From an uncultured Roseburia sp. (GTDB taxonomy: Bacteria; Bacillota; Clostridia; Lachnospirales; Lachnospiraceae): a stretch of 21,237 bases of DNA. A model generated the notes under the pieces. That model had not been told where the DNA came from and searched no databases. It was given only the letters and a program-made list of their open reading frames with translations. The stretch is taken from the NCBI GenBank assembly GCA_934358955.1, contig CAKRLC010000040.1, positions 1 through 21,237 of the forward strand, given 5' to 3'. The position numbers were made by a program, and so were the translations under genes. Positions 1 to 6,987 of the stretch are shown piece by piece (position 1 is the stretch's first letter; each line of letters starts with the position of its first letter).

Positions 1-76
1 GGATTCCTTCTCTTTCCTTTACATACAGCCTGTTCTATTTGATATCTTTTATTTACATATCGGCTTCATTCCATGC

Positions 77-1018
77 CTATAACATTTTCTTCTTCCGCAA
101 AAAAATCATTGTAATAATACAGATCAGCAGCGTCACAATACAAATGATCAGAAATCCATGCGGTGTATTGGCAAATGGCATCCAGTTTTCATCCACATTC
201 ATTCCGTAAATTCCGGAAATAACAGTCGGGATTGCCATAACAATTGTGATCGATGTCAGATACTTCATAACATTGTTCAGCCGGTTATCAAGCAGCGAAG
301 ACATCAATTCTCTCGTTCCGTTGATAATATCACGATATATTCCTGTCATTTCGATCGCCTGACGGTTCTCCACGATAACGTCGTCCAATAACTCCTTGTC
401 TTCCGGATACTGTTCTAATCTTTTATATCTGGTCAGACGGTCAAGTACCACTCCATTTGCACGAAGTGATGTTGCAAAGTACACCAGTGTAGACTCCAGT
501 TCATGAAGATCGATCAAATCCGAATCATCTGTACTTTCGCCAACACGGCCTTCAATCTCTGTCCGTCGCTTGTCTATGCTTCGCAGATTCGCCTGGTAAT
601 TCGCTGTTGCCCTGAAAAGGATCTGGTATACAAAGCGAAGCTTTTTCTTTGTGCTGAATTCCTTGACCCGGTTATGGATAAAAGTCTGCAAGATCATTGT
701 ATCTTCCGTGCAAACGGTCACGATCACATCCTGCGTCAGTATAATGCCGAGTGGAACTGTCGTATAAACTCTTTTTTCATGACGGATCTCAATTGTCGGG
801 ATGTCTACCAGAATTAATGTGTATCCATCCTGAAGCTCAATACGGGAACTTTCTTCCTCATCAAGCGCTGCCTTTATATCCTCGATGTCTACCATCAACT
901 GCTCTGCAATCTCTTCACATTCTTCATGTGTCGGATTGATCATCTGAATCCAGACGCCATCTCCGATTTTCTTTTCTTCATGGATCACCTGATCATCGGT
1001 TCTGTAAATTGTCATCAT
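77..1018 (-). CDS. corA: CorA-family Mg2+ transport protein
   Basis: 313 aa, a normal length for short CorA channels. The N-terminal 250 residues form the acidic cytoplasmic funnel domain. They are followed by two membrane segments near the C-terminus (about 253-271 and 288-308), with the family signature Y-G-M-N at 271-274 at the end of the first segment, and a basic tail (KKKML). CorA proteins form inner-membrane pentamers that admit Mg2+ and sometimes Co2+ or Ni2+; the substrate here is not determined by sequence. The start is the first of two adjacent ATGs, with AGGTGAG about 6 nt upstream. The gene lies 116 nt downstream of the EamA exporter on the same strand but has its own promoter, which overlaps the exporter's stop codon. 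No terminator is visible in the 76 bases after its stop. Confidence 0.95.
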   Translation of the reverse strand: MMTIYRTDDQVIHEEKKIGDGVWIQMINPTHEECEEIAEQLMVDIEDIKAALDEEESSRIELQDGYTLILVDIPTIEIRHEKRVYTTVPLGIILTQDVIVTVCTEDTMILQTFIHNRVKEFSTKKKLRFVYQILFRATANYQANLRSIDKRRTEIEGRVGESTDDSDLIDLHELESTLVYFATSLRANGVVLDRLTRYKRLEQYPEDKELLDDVIVENRQAIEMTGIYRDIINGTRELMSSLLDNRLNNVMKYLTSITIVMAIPTVISGIYGMNVDENWMPFANTPHGFLIICIVTLLICIITMIFLRKKKML

Positions 1019-1108
1019 AGCTGCTCACCTGTTCCTGTGCCAAACTTCATAACGGACTAAAATCAAAAGTATCTGTTTCGAATCTTTTTATTTCATTCTC
1101 CAACTAAT

Positions 1109-1138
1109 ATCATAGCACAGTTTTCCTTATTCTGTCAT
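1109..1138 (-). promoter_or_regulatory. Promoter of the corA gene
   Basis: On the minus strand there is ATGACA (-35, 1133-1138), an 18-nt spacer, and TATGAT (-10, 1109-1114) with an extended TGTGC just upstream. It overlaps the stop codon of the EamA gene. The match to sigma-A consensus is 5/6 at each hexamer. It belongs to the TGTGCTA promoter group seen elsewhere in the window. Confidence 0.6.
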
Positions 1139-2034
1139 TCTTTTTTCTTTGACGGAAGCTGTACTAAGATGATCGCAGCAAACATAAGAACGCAGCCAAA
1201 CAATTCTCTTGATGACAGCTTCTGTCCCAGGATCAGCCAGCCGGCAATCACAGAAATCACCGATTCCATACTTAAGATCAGGGATGCTACCGTAGGGTTC
1301 ATTCCCTTTTGTCCAATGATCTGCAACGTATAGGCAACACCGCAGGATAAAACGCCCGCATATAAAATTGGCATCCATGCAGCCAAAATATTGGAAAGCT
1401 GCGGTTTTTCAAAGAGGAACATACAGATGCCTGACAGTATTCCACATGTCAGGAACTGGATACAGGATAATTTTACGCCGTCTGTTTTCGGTGAAAAATA
1501 ATCGATAACAAGAATATGAAGGGAAAATACCACGGCGCACAGCATAAGCAGAAAATCCCCCTTCTGAATGGAAAAACCGCTTCCTGCCATGCACAAAAGA
1601 TACAATCCTACCACAGCGATCAGGACACCACACCAGATCTTCGCGCCAACCTTTTTCTTCAGAAAAATGCCCAGCACCGGTACCAGTACAATATACATTG
1701 CTGTAATAAATCCTGCTTTTCCAACTGATGTATACATAATACCAAATTGCTGCAGATTGCATGCCACACACAACAACACTCCGCAGGCAATTCCACCTGT
1801 TACAAGAACCTTGCGGTCTGCCGCTTTTCCTTCCGTTCTGTTTTCTTCCCGGTTTACTTTTTTTAACAAAACAATGCACGGGATCAGTACCACTGCACCG
1901 ATCAGCGCCCGGACTGCACTAAATGTAAACGGTCCGACATAATCCATACCCACACTCTGTGCCACAAATGCGACACCCCAGATCGTTGCTGTCAAAAGAA
2001 GCAGCAATGACTGTCTTAATGTAAATTTACTCAT
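1135..2034 (-). CDS. EamA/DMT-family transporter
   Basis: 299 aa integral membrane protein with about ten hydrophobic segments arranged as two EamA repeats (roughly residues 5-140 and 155-295). The first repeat carries the typical N-terminal pattern ATIWGVAFVAQ. Families of this type export metabolites such as amino acids or purines, or exchange sugar phosphates; nothing in the sequence fixes the substrate. The start ATG at 2034 has AAGGAG 9 nt upstream. A 10-bp hairpin (2059-2083) lies just 5' of that ribosome-binding site. The ending KKKE is followed within a few bases by the corA promoter. The protein is complete and of normal length. Confidence 0.9.
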   Translation of the reverse strand: MSKFTLRQSLLLLLTATIWGVAFVAQSVGMDYVGPFTFSAVRALIGAVVLIPCIVLLKKVNREENRTEGKAADRKVLVTGGIACGVLLCVACNLQQFGIMYTSVGKAGFITAMYIVLVPVLGIFLKKKVGAKIWCGVLIAVVGLYLLCMAGSGFSIQKGDFLLMLCAVVFSLHILVIDYFSPKTDGVKLSCIQFLTCGILSGICMFLFEKPQLSNILAAWMPILYAGVLSCGVAYTLQIIGQKGMNPTVASLILSMESVISVIAGWLILGQKLSSRELFGCVLMFAAIILVQLPSKKKE

Positions 2035-2058
2035 AAGCCAATTCTCCTTGCAATAGAA

Positions 2059-2083
2059 CAGGGTGACTTTCTAAGCCACCCTG
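2059..2083 (-). promoter_or_regulatory. Stable hairpin in the EamA leader
   Basis: A 10-bp stem (CAGGGTGGCT / AGTCACCCTG, one G-U pair) with a 5-nt loop sits 10 nt upstream of the AAGGAG of the EamA gene. The tract after it on the minus strand (TTCTATTG) is only weakly T-rich. It could be a weak terminator or attenuator, or simply an mRNA 5' stabiliser. In the plus direction it is followed by CTTTTC, but no plus-strand gene precedes it. Confidence 0.35.
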
Positions 2084-2293
2084 CTTTTCATAAAATCTTT
2101 TTTTGCTTTTAACAGCTTAACACCAATTCTTTCGTTGTGCAAGACCTTACCCTCTGCCAGTTTATAAATTTCTTATAAGCTCTTAAGATATTCTTTACTT
2201 TCCATTCAAATTTCTGACACATATTTCCAATACAATAAAATCATCAAAAGGAGCTGCCAGTTCCAATACAGCTTGGGGTTGTACCAGTTCCGT

Positions 2294-2355
2294 CTAAAAA
2301 TTATTCCAGTGGCATGCCACATTTTAATTCACCGTATACAACGCATGTCCACTGG
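2294..2355 (-). terminator. Probable terminator after the CapA gene
   Basis: Arms CCAGTGG-a-CATGC and GCATG-CCACTGG form a 12-bp stem with one bulged A around a 24-25 nt loop (2306-2355). On the minus strand this is followed by AATAATTTTTAG. The hairpin begins about 24 nt after the CapA stop. The loop is large and the T-run starts 5 nt late, so its efficiency is uncertain. Confidence 0.5.
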
Positions 2356-2378
2356 CTTCTTTATACAATCTGCTTCTT

Positions 2379-3614
2379 CTATTTCCACAGATTTCCCCAG
2401 ACACTGTCGCAAAGCTTCCGACAATACTCCCTTGAAAACGCTGCATCCTGTTTCACAATCTCATTTTTCTGTGCCATCTGTTCCGTATAATCCCTTAAAA
2501 AATAAGTTGAAACTCCGCCGTATCCATTTTCCACCTGCGTCACTAATGCTTCCACACCATAATCACTAATATATGCCTCTCCCTTTTCATTGAGGCTAAC
2601 TGTAACGTCTGCCATACCTCCTACCATCCGGTTCGCAACCCCTGCTCCGCTGCCGGAAGTCCAGTTCACAAAATTTCCAAGAGAATAATAGACAAGCATC
2701 CTGTTTCCAGTCGCCTCATTCTCCACCCACTCAACTGGTTCGATCACATGCGGATGTGTTCCGATCACAAGATCCACGCCATTCTCCGCAAAAAACTCTG
2801 TCCATTTTTCCTGCATGGCATCCGGCTGAAGGCAATATTCCGTTCCCCAGTGCGGACACACGACCACAAAGTCAGCCAGTTCCCTGGCCTGTGCAATATC
2901 GCTTTTTACTTTTTCTTCCTTCAAAAGTCCCACCGCATATGGCATATCCGATGGAAGCGGAATTCCATTTAATCCATAGGTATAATTCAAGATTGCAATC
3001 TTTATCCCATTCTCCTCCAGCACAGTAACTGTATCCTGTGACTTTTGGCTGTCATAGATTCCAAGCACAGTGATGTCCGGATATTTTTCTTCCCAGTTCA
3101 AAAGGCAACTGACAATCCCTTTTTTCCCTTTGTCCATAGCGTGGTTCGTTGCATGTAAAACGACATCAAAGCCTGTCTCTGCAAGGGCATCTGCCACTTC
3201 ATAAGGTGCATTAAAAGCCGGATATCCTGAAATACCCAGCTCTTTTCCTCCAAGGATCACTTCCTGATTTACAAGTGCAATATCTGACTTTTGTACCACA
3301 TCCCTGACATTCGCAAAAAGCGGCGAAAAATCATAGCTTCCATCTGGCAGCTGACAGCTCTCGTCCACGCGGGTATGGAGCAAAACATCTCCAACCATTG
3401 TGATCGTAACCGTCGGCTCCTCATTTTCCCCGCGAAGCTCTGATTCTTCTGTAATTTCTGCCTCTTCTTCCGATTCGGTCTCCCTGACCGACATTTGTTC
3501 CATGGTTTCTGTCTGTACCAGTCCATCCGTTTTGGAAGGCTCTGCCACATTTTTGCTGTTGCAGCCTGCCAGAAGCAGAACCATCCATACCACTGCAAGA
3601 TATTTTTTCTTCAT
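2379..3614 (-). CDS. CapA-family lipoprotein (poly-gamma-glutamate/capsule synthesis type)
   Basis: About 411 aa. The N-terminus is a lipoprotein signal: a KKK start, a hydrophobic run, then LLAGC with the lipid-anchor cysteine at residue 18. A Glu/Thr-rich linker (about 20-68) follows, then a metallophosphatase-like CapA domain (about 70-390). Its motifs are GDVLLH (75-80), N-x-E (116-118), NH (157-158), PHWGTEY (254-260) and GTHPHV (285-290), with YSLGNF near 311. CapA/PgsA proteins take part in synthesis or surface attachment of capsule polymers; which polymer is unknown, and pgsB/pgsC partners are not in this window. Two ATGs lie in tandem (3617 and 3614). The second sits at better spacing from AGGGGAG, so I chose it. 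The gene follows the LCP gene after about 50 nt and is probably cotranscribed with it. Confidence 0.9.
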   Translation of the reverse strand: MKKKYLAVVWMVLLLAGCNSKNVAEPSKTDGLVQTETMEQMSVRETESEEEAEITEESELRGENEEPTVTITMVGDVLLHTRVDESCQLPDGSYDFSPLFANVRDVVQKSDIALVNQEVILGGKELGISGYPAFNAPYEVADALAETGFDVVLHATNHAMDKGKKGIVSCLLNWEEKYPDITVLGIYDSQKSQDTVTVLEENGIKIAILNYTYGLNGIPLPSDMPYAVGLLKEEKVKSDIAQARELADFVVVCPHWGTEYCLQPDAMQEKWTEFFAENGVDLVIGTHPHVIEPVEWVENEATGNRMLVYYSLGNFVNWTSGSGAGVANRMVGGMADVTVSLNEKGEAYISDYGVEALVTQVENGYGGVSTYFLRDYTEQMAQKNEIVKQDAAFSREYCRKLCDSVWGNLWK

Positions 3615-3665
3615 CATTCTCCCCTGCTGCCGTCCGTTATCCGGCTTTCCTTTTCTGTTCTTCTA

Positions 3666-4760
3666 TCAGAATCCGTCTCCTGCCCGGTAACCGGTATCTG
3701 ATATAATTTTGGCGCTGTTTTTGGAAACCGTATCGGAAACCTGATAGTCTGTATCATCAAACATAAATTCATGGAGCTGTACGACGTTTGTGCACAGATC
3801 ACATGGAACCACGACATCACCAATTTTTTTACTCATAACTTTTGTTGCTTTCGTAAACGGAAATCCTGTGCTCTCACCAATTGAATAACTAAATACCTGG
3901 GACGCAAGAGCGATCAGCTCTGTATTTGAAAAACTTGTCTGGATGTCACCACAAACCTGATTAATGAGCTTGTTGACTGTTACAAGATCTGATTTCTGCG
4001 CTTTTTTGACCATAGCAGTCAGCACTGTCCTCTGCCGTTCTGTACGTCTGTAATCATCCCCGCCACCATAACGGATCCTTGCGTAGGCACATGCCTGAAC
4101 TCCATTCAAATTATAAGTTCCACCTTTTGTCAGGTATTCTGCCTTGTTTTTCGTAAGCTTATTAATTTCCTTAATATATCCTGTCATAAGAACCGCTTCA
4201 TCGTCTGTAATCTCTATTTCAACTCCACCAAGCAGATCTACACATTCCACAATCGCATTAAAATCAACAGTTACATAATTTTGGATATCCAGATCCAGAT
4301 TCACGTTCAGCATGGAAATAGCCTGTTCCGGTCCGCCAAGTGCATAAGCCGCATTGCATTTTTGAAAAGATCCGGATCCAACATCCAGATAAGAATCCCT
4401 GTATACCGATACCAATTTTACTTCTTTTGTATCATTATTGATGTTAGCAAGCATAATGACATCGCTTCTTCCCTTTGACAGATCTCCGTTAGAACGATTA
4501 TCCAGTCCGAACAGAGCAATTGTCTGATAGCCGCTCATAATCTCCTGTGATTCGGCAGAAATATCCTGGTTTACTTCCACCTTGTCCGGATCCAGCTCGT
4601 CCTTATGAATTTTTCCAAGCTTTGTTATAGCAAAAAGAACCACCAGTAATAAAAGCAATACCACGAATTCGATTGCCAGCAAAATCATTTTTCTTCTTCT
4701 GACAGCTTTCCTTCTGCTGTTTCTTTTACTGTGTCTGTTCCGCTGCGGTCTGTTATCCAT
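3666..4760 (-). CDS. LytR-CpsA-Psr (LCP) family cell-wall glycopolymer transferase
   Basis: 364 aa. A strongly basic cytoplasmic N-terminus (RHSKRNSRRKAVRRRK) leads into one membrane segment (about 25-46), and an extracellular LCP domain follows (about 78-260). Conserved Arg/Asp positions that bind the polyprenyl pyrophosphate head group are visible: GRSD at 97-100, VYRDS at 119-123, and the ARIRY...DDYRRTERQR block at 227-244. LCP enzymes move teichoic acid or capsule-type polymers from the lipid carrier to peptidoglycan. GGAGG lies 9 nt before the ATG. It is the first gene of an apparent two-gene unit with the CapA lipoprotein, consistent with attachment and handling of one surface polymer. 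Confidence 0.95.
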   Translation of the reverse strand: MDNRPQRNRHSKRNSRRKAVRRRKMILLAIEFVVLLLLLVVLFAITKLGKIHKDELDPDKVEVNQDISAESQEIMSGYQTIALFGLDNRSNGDLSKGRSDVIMLANINNDTKEVKLVSVYRDSYLDVGSGSFQKCNAAYALGGPEQAISMLNVNLDLDIQNYVTVDFNAIVECVDLLGGVEIEITDDEAVLMTGYIKEINKLTKNKAEYLTKGGTYNLNGVQACAYARIRYGGGDDYRRTERQRTVLTAMVKKAQKSDLVTVNKLINQVCGDIQTSFSNTELIALASQVFSYSIGESTGFPFTKATKVMSKKIGDVVVPCDLCTNVVQLHEFMFDDTDYQVSDTVSKNSAKIISDTGYRAGDGF

Positions 4761-4839
4761 GAAAATAATCCTCCGTCCTGCTCTTTTTTAATCCTGTTTC
4801 TAATTTCATAGCCTACTGTGCCACTTTTCTTTTGTAGCA

Positions 4840-4867
4840 TTTATAGCACAGTTCGGTCAGCTGTCTT
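4840..4867 (-). promoter_or_regulatory. Promoter of the LCP-capA unit
   Basis: The minus strand carries AAGACA (-35, 4862-4867), a 16-nt spacer, and TATAAA (-10, 4840-4845) preceded by the extended element TGTGC. It lies about 80 nt upstream of the LCP start. The TGTGCTAT core is shared with the corA promoter. Confidence 0.6.
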
Positions 4868-4989
4868 TTTATCCAAAACATCCTGATTTTATTTTAGAAA
4901 GGAAGCCATGATTATACAATAAATGTTTTCTTAATATACGCACAGAATCCTTAATAATGGCAAAAGATTTATTTAAATTTTCTTAATAA

Positions 4990-5769
4990 TCAAATGGCCG
5001 GAATCTGCCCGATTCCCATCAGACAGCAAAGCAGATACAGCACAAGCAGGTGCGCCGGATAAAAAATATAGAAAAAGTACTTTCCACCAAATCCACGTTT
5101 TCCGTTGTACAGTGCGATCGGTATAAATGCAAGCACCGCAGCACTCTCCCATAAAAAAGATGCACATCCTGCGAGCAGCTGCCATCGTTTGTTCTTCCGG
5201 AAAATATATAGGATCATAATACAAAAAACGCCTTTTTCTGCGTAATCTGTCTTAAGCAGATATGCAAGCATCATGCCTGCTGCAAGGATTGCAATATAGA
5301 GCACTGCACGTATGCCCATGCTCCATTCTGTTTTTTCTTCCACTGCATGATACAGCATCATCGTAAGCAGTCCGATAAATAACGTAAAAAATACATTCTG
5401 GTATCCCCATTCCATCCACTTACTCTTAAATGCAAGGTCAAATGGGATCTCCGATATCAGTGCAAACAGGCCGAGACGAATTGCATATTTTCTGACATCA
5501 TGTGTATGCAAAAATCCCTGCACAAGCAAAAAGCAAAAAATCGGAAATGCTATTCTGCCGATCATCCGCATGATCGTATAAGTCCAATATAAATTTGCAT
5601 TTCCCGACAACCAATTCATCACTGCTGTGTTGTCTGAGGTATCTAATCCATTCACCCCCTGCAAAATAAGCATGCGCCCTATTACCGCCGCGCCAATATG
5701 ATCGATCAGCATCGTAATGATCGCAATCATTTTCAATGTGCTTCCATTTAGTCCATTTCTTTCTGTCAT
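4990..5769 (-). CDS. TraX-family integral membrane protein
   Basis: 259 aa, hydrophobic throughout with about seven to eight membrane segments. The opening NGSTLKMIAIITMLIDHIGAA is the TraX-family signature, and a typical internal run is LGLFALISEIPFDLAF (about 99-114). TraX of the F plasmid acetylates pilin. Chromosomal relatives are common in Firmicutes, and their acyl acceptor is not known. No conjugation gene is nearby, so the name reflects family only. An upstream in-frame TTG would add 11 residues, but AAAGGA lies 8 nt before the ATG at 5769 and supports that start. A 26-nt hairpin precedes the ribosome-binding site, and a palindromic repeat and the pyrF terminator separate the gene from pyrF. 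Confidence 0.9.
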   Translation of the reverse strand: MTERNGLNGSTLKMIAIITMLIDHIGAAVIGRMLILQGVNGLDTSDNTAVMNWLSGNANLYWTYTIMRMIGRIAFPIFCFLLVQGFLHTHDVRKYAIRLGLFALISEIPFDLAFKSKWMEWGYQNVFFTLFIGLLTMMLYHAVEEKTEWSMGIRAVLYIAILAAGMMLAYLLKTDYAEKGVFCIMILYIFRKNKRWQLLAGCASFLWESAAVLAFIPIALYNGKRGFGGKYFFYIFYPAHLLVLYLLCCLMGIGQIPAI

Positions 5770-5794
5770 TGTTTTTTCCTTTTCTTTTTTGCAA

Positions 5795-5820
5795 TTTGCC
5801 AATAACGGTTATGGGGCAAA
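5795..5820 (-). promoter_or_regulatory. Dyad/hairpin in the TraX-gene leader
   Basis: TTTGCC and GGCAAA arms enclose ATAAC / GTTAT, giving an 11-bp stem with small bulges, about 25 nt upstream of the TraX start. No T-run follows on the minus strand, so it is not a terminator. It could be an operator or an mRNA leader structure; no function can be read from it. Confidence 0.35.
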
Positions 5821-5850
5821 CCTTTTGACTCCCGAATCTATTTTATTTTT

Positions 5851-5888
5851 ATGGTAATAGGAAATTCCAAGGAATTTCCTATTACCAT
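5851..5888. repeat. Perfect 38-bp palindromic repeat, copy 1
   Basis: ATGGTAATAGGAAATTCC is followed by AA and then by its exact reverse complement: 18-bp arms with no mismatch. It abuts the A/T tract of the pyrF terminator. A second, slightly diverged copy is at 16347-16381, also abutting a terminator T-tract. This looks like a dispersed REP-like or miniature palindromic element. On the minus strand its TTGGAA could serve as a -35 for TAAAAT at 5840-5845 (19-nt spacer), which is speculative. Confidence 0.8.
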
Positions 5889-5945
5889 AAAAAAACGACA
5901 TTCACACTCCCGCCTGCAAGCAGGCAGAGTGTGAATATCGTTTTT
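5889..5945 (-). terminator. Terminator after pyrF, bidirectional in form
   Basis: A long stem is formed by ACGAcATTCACACT and AGTGTGAATaTCGT with an inner GCCTGC-aa-GCAGGC hairpin. It is flanked by T-runs on both strands (T7 on the minus side, T5 on the plus side). It starts about 16 nt after the pyrF stop and should insulate the TraX gene from pyrF transcription. Confidence 0.9.
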
Positions 5946-5961
5946 CGGTCGCTGCTCGATT

Positions 5962-6660
5962 CTAACCAACGAATTCCTGAACACATCTTCTGTAAGCAGC
6001 TACCGGATCATCAGCCTGTGTGATCGGTCTTCCTACTACGATGTAATCAGAACCAAGTTCTTTTGCTTTTGCCGGAGTTGTGACACGTTTCTGATCGCCA
6101 ACATCACCGTCTGCAAAACGTACACCCGGTGTAATTGTCAGGAATTTTTCTCCACATACTTCATGCACTTTTCCTGCTTCTAATGGAGAGCATACAACGC
6201 CATCTAAGCCTGCTTCCATTGTATTTTTTGCATAATGCATAACCGTCTGATCGATTGGTTTATCGATCCATAATTCCTGCTGCATCACTTCCTCGCTTGT
6301 AGAAGTCAGCTGTGTAACTGCGATCAGTAATGGTCTGCTGCCGTCTGCTCTTGTAAGTCCTTCGATCGCAGCTGACATCATTGCTTTCGTTCCTGCTGCA
6401 TGTACATTACACATATCAACATCCAGATTGGATAATACAGACATTGATTTTCTGACTGTATTTGGAATATCGTGTAATTTCAGATCAAGGAAAATCTTAT
6501 GTCCCATTTTTTTGATCGTACGTACGATTTCCGGTCCTTCTGCATAAAAAAGCTCCATACCGATTTTTACAAATGGCTTCTCTTCCTCAAATTTGCTTAA
6601 AAACTGAATTACCTCTTCCTTGCTGTTAAAATCACATGCAATAATGACATCTCTTCCCAT
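5962..6660 (-). CDS. pyrF: Orotidine 5'-phosphate decarboxylase
   Basis: 232 aa, the usual length for the short bacterial form. It catalyses the last step of de novo UMP synthesis, converting OMP to UMP and CO2. The substrate strand D10 (ACDF), K32, and the catalytic [11 protein letters not shown] block with D59, K61 and D64 are all present. The phosphate-binding elements PGVRFADGD and VVGRP are near the C-terminus. The gene is intact. AAGGATG precedes the ATG at a suitable distance. It is monocistronic here, away from other pyr genes, with a leader that contains a 10-bp inverted repeat and a strong terminator behind it. Confidence 0.97.
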   Translation of the reverse strand: MGRDVIIACDFNSKEEVIQFLSKFEEEKPFVKIGMELFYAEGPEIVRTIKKMGHKIFLDLKLHDIPNTVRKSMSVLSNLDVDMCNVHAAGTKAMMSAAIEGLTRADGSRPLLIAVTQLTSTSEEVMQQELWIDKPIDQTVMHYAKNTMEAGLDGVVCSPLEAGKVHEVCGEKFLTITPGVRFADGDVGDQKRVTTPAKAKELGSDYIVVGRPITQADDPVAAYRRCVQEFVG

Positions 6661-6694
6661 AACTTCATCCTTTCTGTACCCATTCCCTGCATAC

Positions 6695-6724
6695 TGGTAT
6701 TTTTGTTCTCATCAAAAAATACCA
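6695..6724 (-). promoter_or_regulatory. Inverted repeat in the pyrF leader
   Basis: TGGTATTTTT and AAAAATACCA are perfect 10-bp arms separated by 10 nt, centred about 50 nt upstream of the pyrF start. It could be an operator or a leader hairpin. It does not resemble the PyrR-binding loop that I know from Bacillus. Confidence 0.45.
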
Positions 6725-6816
6725 TATCTGAAGAAAAAAGTAAATGGGAATCCCACCGGATAATTTTTTGGCTGATTTTCTGCATTTTTATATAGACAGA
6801 CTCATTTTTTTGTGTT

Positions 6817-6832
6817 AATATAATGTAGCACA
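6817..6832 (-). promoter_or_regulatory. Probable pyrF promoter (minus strand)
   Basis: The minus strand reads TGTGCTACATTATATT. Either TACATT with extended TGTGC (6822-6827) or TATATT (6817-6822, with TTGTTC at 6839-6844 as -35 and a 16-nt spacer) can act as -10. It shares bases with the plus-strand tRNA -10, so the two promoters are divergent and overlapping. Confidence 0.45.
6819..6824 (+). promoter_or_regulatory. Probable tRNA-Pro promoter -10 element
   Basis: A perfect TATAAT lies 31 nt upstream of the tRNA 5' end. No good -35 is found at normal spacing; TAGACA at 6793-6798 is 20 nt away. Confidence is limited by that weak -35. Confidence 0.45.
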
Positions 6833-6854
6833 ATTTGTGAACAACATAATTATC

Positions 6855-6928
6855 GGAATGTGGCTCAGCTTGGTAGAGCGCTTCGTTCGGGACGAAGAGG
6901 TCGCGTGTTCGAATCACGTCATTCCGAC
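6855..6928 (+). tRNA. tRNA-Pro (anticodon CGG)
   Basis: 74 nt. A 7-bp acceptor stem CGGAATG / CATTCCG is followed by discriminator A. The anticodon arm is CTTCG-TTCGGGA-CGAAG with anticodon CGG at 6889-6891, reading the proline codon CCG. The T-arm contains GTTCGAATC. The 3' CCA is not encoded. A terminator follows after 6 nt, then a reductase gene. Confidence 0.97.
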
Positions 6929-6934
6929 TATTGC

Positions 6935-6964
6935 CTGTAAATCTATCGATTTACAGGTTTTTTT
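6935..6964 (+). terminator. Terminator after tRNA-Pro
   Basis: A perfect 10-bp stem CCTGTAAATC / GATTTACAGG with a TATC loop is followed directly by T6. The next gene's ribosome-binding site begins only 6-7 nt after the T-run, so the downstream reductase must rely on read-through unless another promoter exists. Confidence 0.9.
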
Positions 6965-6987
6965 GTATAAAAGGAGGTTTCTTCCCT

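Larger units (their letters stand above)
2035..2378. other. 344-bp region without an intact gene
   Basis: This stretch lies between the CapA gene and the EamA gene. It contains the probable CapA terminator (2294-2355) and a strong hairpin next to the EamA ribosome-binding site (2059-2083). Between them, on the minus strand, there are short coding-like runs in different frames with no good start codon: about 32 codons beginning TELVQPQAVLELAAPF near 2290, and about 33 codons containing KLAEGKVLHNERIG that end near 2071 inside the hairpin. They could be remains of a decayed gene or chance open frames. No convincing promoter for EamA was found here. Confidence 0.4.

Noticed and set aside
1..76. 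Possible partial gene at the left edge
   Set aside because: No start, stop pattern or conserved peptide supports one in 76 bases.
6695..6724. PyrR attenuator before pyrF
   Set aside because: No PyrR anti-antiterminator loop consensus and no T-run behind the hairpin.
6855..6928. tRNA-Pro as an integration site of a mobile element
   Set aside because: No integrase, no direct repeat of the tRNA 3' end and no phage genes are visible on either side.
6931..6987. Upstream extension of the SDR gene to an earlier ATG
   Set aside because: It covers the tRNA terminator and lacks a ribosome-binding site, while AAGGAGG precedes ATG 6988.
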